Below are positions 61,867 to 64,000 of a DNA stretch of 64,000 nt, one piece after another (within the stretch, counting starts at the first letter, position 1; each line of letters begins with the position of its first letter). The DNA lies in NCBI GenBank assembly GCA_014695325.1, contig JACJNZ010000039.1, positions 124,001 to 188,000 of the forward strand, written 5' to 3'. The position numbers and the translations under genes are program-made. Below the pieces are notes generated by a model. That model ran no database searches and was not told where the DNA came from. It worked only from the letters and a program-made list of their open reading frames with translations. The stretch is from Cyanobacteria bacterium FACHB-502. GTDB lineage: Bacteria; Cyanobacteriota; Cyanobacteriia; Elainellales; Elainellaceae.

Positions 61867-63953
61867 ATCTGTCGCTTGAGCAGCTGATTGACTGCGGCAT
61901 TGACAAAACGGCGGCGGCACAAATCCTGGCTCGGCTGCGAAACGAGTTTGCAGACCTTTCCCCGGTAGACTGCTGGCAGCGGCTTACCCAGGATGTCCTC
62001 ACGTCAAATCTGCCCTTTGCGCTGCATCGACTGCTGTATCAAACAATTTTTGCCGACCGTGATTTTGCACCTGCCTGGATACCCTCTCAGACTGAAATTG
62101 AGTCTGCAAACCTTACGGCTCTGATGCATGAACTGGGAATTAATTCCTATGCTGATTTACATCAGTGGAGTAGCCAGAATCGATCGCAGTTCTGGGAACG
62201 AATGATTCAACGGCTCAACATCCGGTTTCAGAAGCCCTATGAGCAAATTGCAAATCTAGCGCAGATAGAACATCCTGAATGGTTCGCTGATGCGCGGCTG
62301 AATATTGCTGAAAGCTGTTTTCAAGCATCTGAGAATCAAATTGCGATCGTTTTTCAATCTGAAGAGGAGGAATGGCGACACATTTGGACTTACGGCAAAC
62401 TGAATACGACCAGTAATCAAGTGGCGAATGGTCTGGTGAATGCTGGATTTAAGCCCGGAGATCCGATCGCCGTCGCTTTGCCCATGACCGCAGAGTCGGT
62501 CGCAATTTATCTGGGAATTATTAAAGCCGGATGCGTTGTGGTCTCGATCGCCGATAGCTTTGCCCCGGCTGAAATTGCAGCCCGGCTACGAATCGCCAAA
62601 GCAAAAGCGATTTTTACTCAGGATGAAGTGCTGCGCGGCGGCAAACGGCTGCCCCTCTACGCCAAGGTCATGGAGGCGGATGCACCCAGGGCGATCGTTT
62701 TGTGTCGTCGCGAATGTTTTTTAACAATGCGTCCAGACGATTTGAACTGGGCGCAATTTATCAGCCGCGATGGAAAATTTGAGGCGATCGCCGTTTCGCC
62801 CTCTGCCCCCACGAATATTCTTTTCTCTTCGGGAACGACCGGAGAACCGAAAGCCATTGCCTGGACGCACACAACTCCGATCAAGTGCGCGGTAGACGGA
62901 CATTTGCATCACGATATTCATCCCGGCGATGGGGTTGCCTGGTCTACCAATTTGGGCTGGATGATGGGACCGTGGCTCATTTATGCCACCCTGATTAACC
63001 GAGCGACGATCGCCCTTTACGATGGCGCACCTACTACACGAGCTTACGGACAGTTTATTCAGGCGGCAGGCGTGACGATGCTGGGAACCGTTCCCAGTTT
63101 GGTGAACGCCTGGAAAACCACAAACTGCATGGCAGGCTTAGACTGGAGCGCAATCAAAACCTTTAGTTCAACCGGAGAATGCTCCAATCCCGACGATATG
63201 CTGTATCTGATGTCGCTGGCTGGCTATAAACCGATCGTCGAATACTGCGGCGGCACGGAGATTGGCGGCGGCTACATCACTGGAACTGTCATTCAGCCCT
63301 GTATTCCCGCAACCTTCACCACACCTGCACTTGGCTTAGATTTTGTTATTCTGGATGAATGCGATAGTCCATCTTCACAGGGTGAAGCATTTATTATTCC
63401 ACCGTCGATCGGATTATCCACCGAGCTATTAAATAAAGATCATCATCAAGTTTACTTTGCCGATATCCCCACCGTTCCCGGAATGGATGTTCCTTTAAGA
63501 CGGCACGGCGATCGCATTGAGCGGCTTTCAAACGGCTATTATCGCGCCCACGGTCGCAGCGACGATACCATGAACTTAGGCGGTATCAAAGTTAGCTCTG
63601 CCGAAATCGAGCGGGTTTTGACTCAACCCGAAGCCGTTGCTGAAGTTGCCGCGATCGCCGTAGCCCCTGCCGATGGCGGGCCCTGCCAGCTTGTGATTTA
63701 CGCCGTAGTCGCGCCCGGAGTTACCCTGAGTGCGATTGACCTAAAATCCCTGCTGCAAGCCACCCTGCGCCAACAGCTCAATCCGCTATTCAAAATTCAT
63801 GATGTTGTCATCGTCGATGCTCTCCCCCGCACCGCTTCTCAAAAAATTATGCGGCGAGTCATGCGCGATCGATACCGATTATCCCATCCTGTGCTCGACC
63901 CTTCCTCACCCCAAACCGTTTCCCCTTCTGAAACCCTGACCCCTCGCCCTTAA
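61863..63953 (+). CDS. Acyl-CoA synthetase (AMP-forming), acetoacetyl-CoA synthetase-like
   Basis: A 696-residue adenylate-forming ligase. The ATG at 61863 overlaps the previous stop. An N-terminal extension of about 130 residues precedes the acetyl-CoA-synthetase-like core: WFADARLNIAESC, the A3 motif FSSGTTGEPKAIAWTH, WSTNLGWMMGPW, the A5 motif YCGGTEIGGGYI, the A8 hinge HGRSDDTMNLGGIKVSSAEIE and the catalytic Lys in LPRTASQKIMRRV. It resembles acetyl-, acetoacetyl- and plant AAE17/18-type enzymes. Placed after hmgA, it may activate acetoacetate released by FahA to acetoacetyl-CoA. Substrate choice is inferred from context. Confidence 0.85.
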   Translation: MNLSLEQLIDCGIDKTAAAQILARLRNEFADLSPVDCWQRLTQDVLTSNLPFALHRLLYQTIFADRDFAPAWIPSQTEIESANLTALMHELGINSYADLHQWSSQNRSQFWERMIQRLNIRFQKPYEQIANLAQIEHPEWFADARLNIAESCFQASENQIAIVFQSEEEEWRHIWTYGKLNTTSNQVANGLVNAGFKPGDPIAVALPMTAESVAIYLGIIKAGCVVVSIADSFAPAEIAARLRIAKAKAIFTQDEVLRGGKRLPLYAKVMEADAPRAIVLCRRECFLTMRPDDLNWAQFISRDGKFEAIAVSPSAPTNILFSSGTTGEPKAIAWTHTTPIKCAVDGHLHHDIHPGDGVAWSTNLGWMMGPWLIYATLINRATIALYDGAPTTRAYGQFIQAAGVTMLGTVPSLVNAWKTTNCMAGLDWSAIKTFSSTGECSNPDDMLYLMSLAGYKPIVEYCGGTEIGGGYITGTVIQPCIPATFTTPALGLDFVILDECDSPSSQGEAFIIPPSIGLSTELLNKDHHQVYFADIPTVPGMDVPLRRHGDRIERLSNGYYRAHGRSDDTMNLGGIKVSSAEIERVLTQPEAVAEVAAIAVAPADGGPCQLVIYAVVAPGVTLSAIDLKSLLQATLRQQLNPLFKIHDVVIVDALPRTASQKIMRRVMRDRYRLSHPVLDPSSPQTVSPSETLTPRP

Positions 63954-63954
63954 A

Positions 63955-63990
63955 CATTATTGCCCCCTAAATCTCCTCCCCACCATGCCT
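63955..63990 (-). repeat. Dispersed palindromic element fragment, copy 4
   Basis: On the minus strand gatttagggggcaataat repeats the words seen at 17076-17093 in copy 3 and in the MITE interior (gatttagggggc at 4582-4593). The element is cut by the window edge. Confidence 0.5.
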
Positions 63991-64000
63991 TCCAATACCT

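Overview
The window is a filamentous-type cyanobacterial chromosome segment. The evidence is the dense use of the HIP1 octamer GCGATCGC (for example at 2384-2391 and 5572-5579), an Hli-type chlorophyll-binding protein, menB, a phytochrome-type GAF sensor kinase, NB-ARC/WD40 giants and CCCCC/GGGGG dispersed palindromes. About 50 protein genes are supported. No tRNA, rRNA, CRISPR array or intact transposase gene was seen.

Layout. 1-7.2 kb: end of a DUF4268 gene, an NB-ARC protein with 14 WD40 repeats, a small MITE with intact target duplication, then a c-type-heme sensor cyclase and a VTT membrane protein. 7.2-15 kb: an APC-type permease, a secreted animal-type alpha-amylase, a cupin, a MetF-like reductase, menB and a solitary DNA methyltransferase. 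15-26 kb: housekeeping (SbcD, ribosomal protein S16, KhpA, PhoH, two alpha/beta hydrolases, ferredoxin, LivF-like ATPase, HAS-barrel protein, UvrB). 26-29.5 kb: an M48 protease behind three tandem AIM24 paralogues, then a decayed WrbA-like gene. 29.5-40 kb: signalling and light response (1284-residue GAF/PAS kinase with a bilin-type Cys-His, DUF4383 plus Hli pair, remnant of a hybrid kinase, an OmpR/CHASE3-kinase pair), with nucleoside hydrolase and S-formylglutathione hydrolase between. 40-49.8 kb: a secreted RTX beta-helix protein, a mutarotase-fold protein, a LysM/M23 cell-wall hydrolase, a 1.5 kb gene-free stretch, moaE and a highly charged disordered protein. 49.8-55 kb: an RNA methyltransferase, RarD, a peptidoglycan-binding protein, an EamA transporter and Ada.

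55.3-64 kb is the most coherent unit: tyrosine/homogentisate breakdown. hppD, hmgA, a heme-oxygenase-like diiron protein and an acyl-/acetoacetyl-CoA synthetase-like enzyme run rightward. fahA and an unrecognised barrel-like protein run leftward from the same 0.7 kb repeat-bearing spacer. Together they could take 4-hydroxyphenylpyruvate to fumarate and acetoacetyl-CoA. No maleylacetoacetate isomerase gene is visible, and two genes have no assigned step. This is the best candidate for an incompletely described system.

A second theme is structural: many spacers carry short degenerate tandem repeats (often about 15 nt, otherwise 10-18 nt) whose sequence differs at every locus, suggesting local duplication of spacer DNA. 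All functions are judged by eye from motifs, without database searches.
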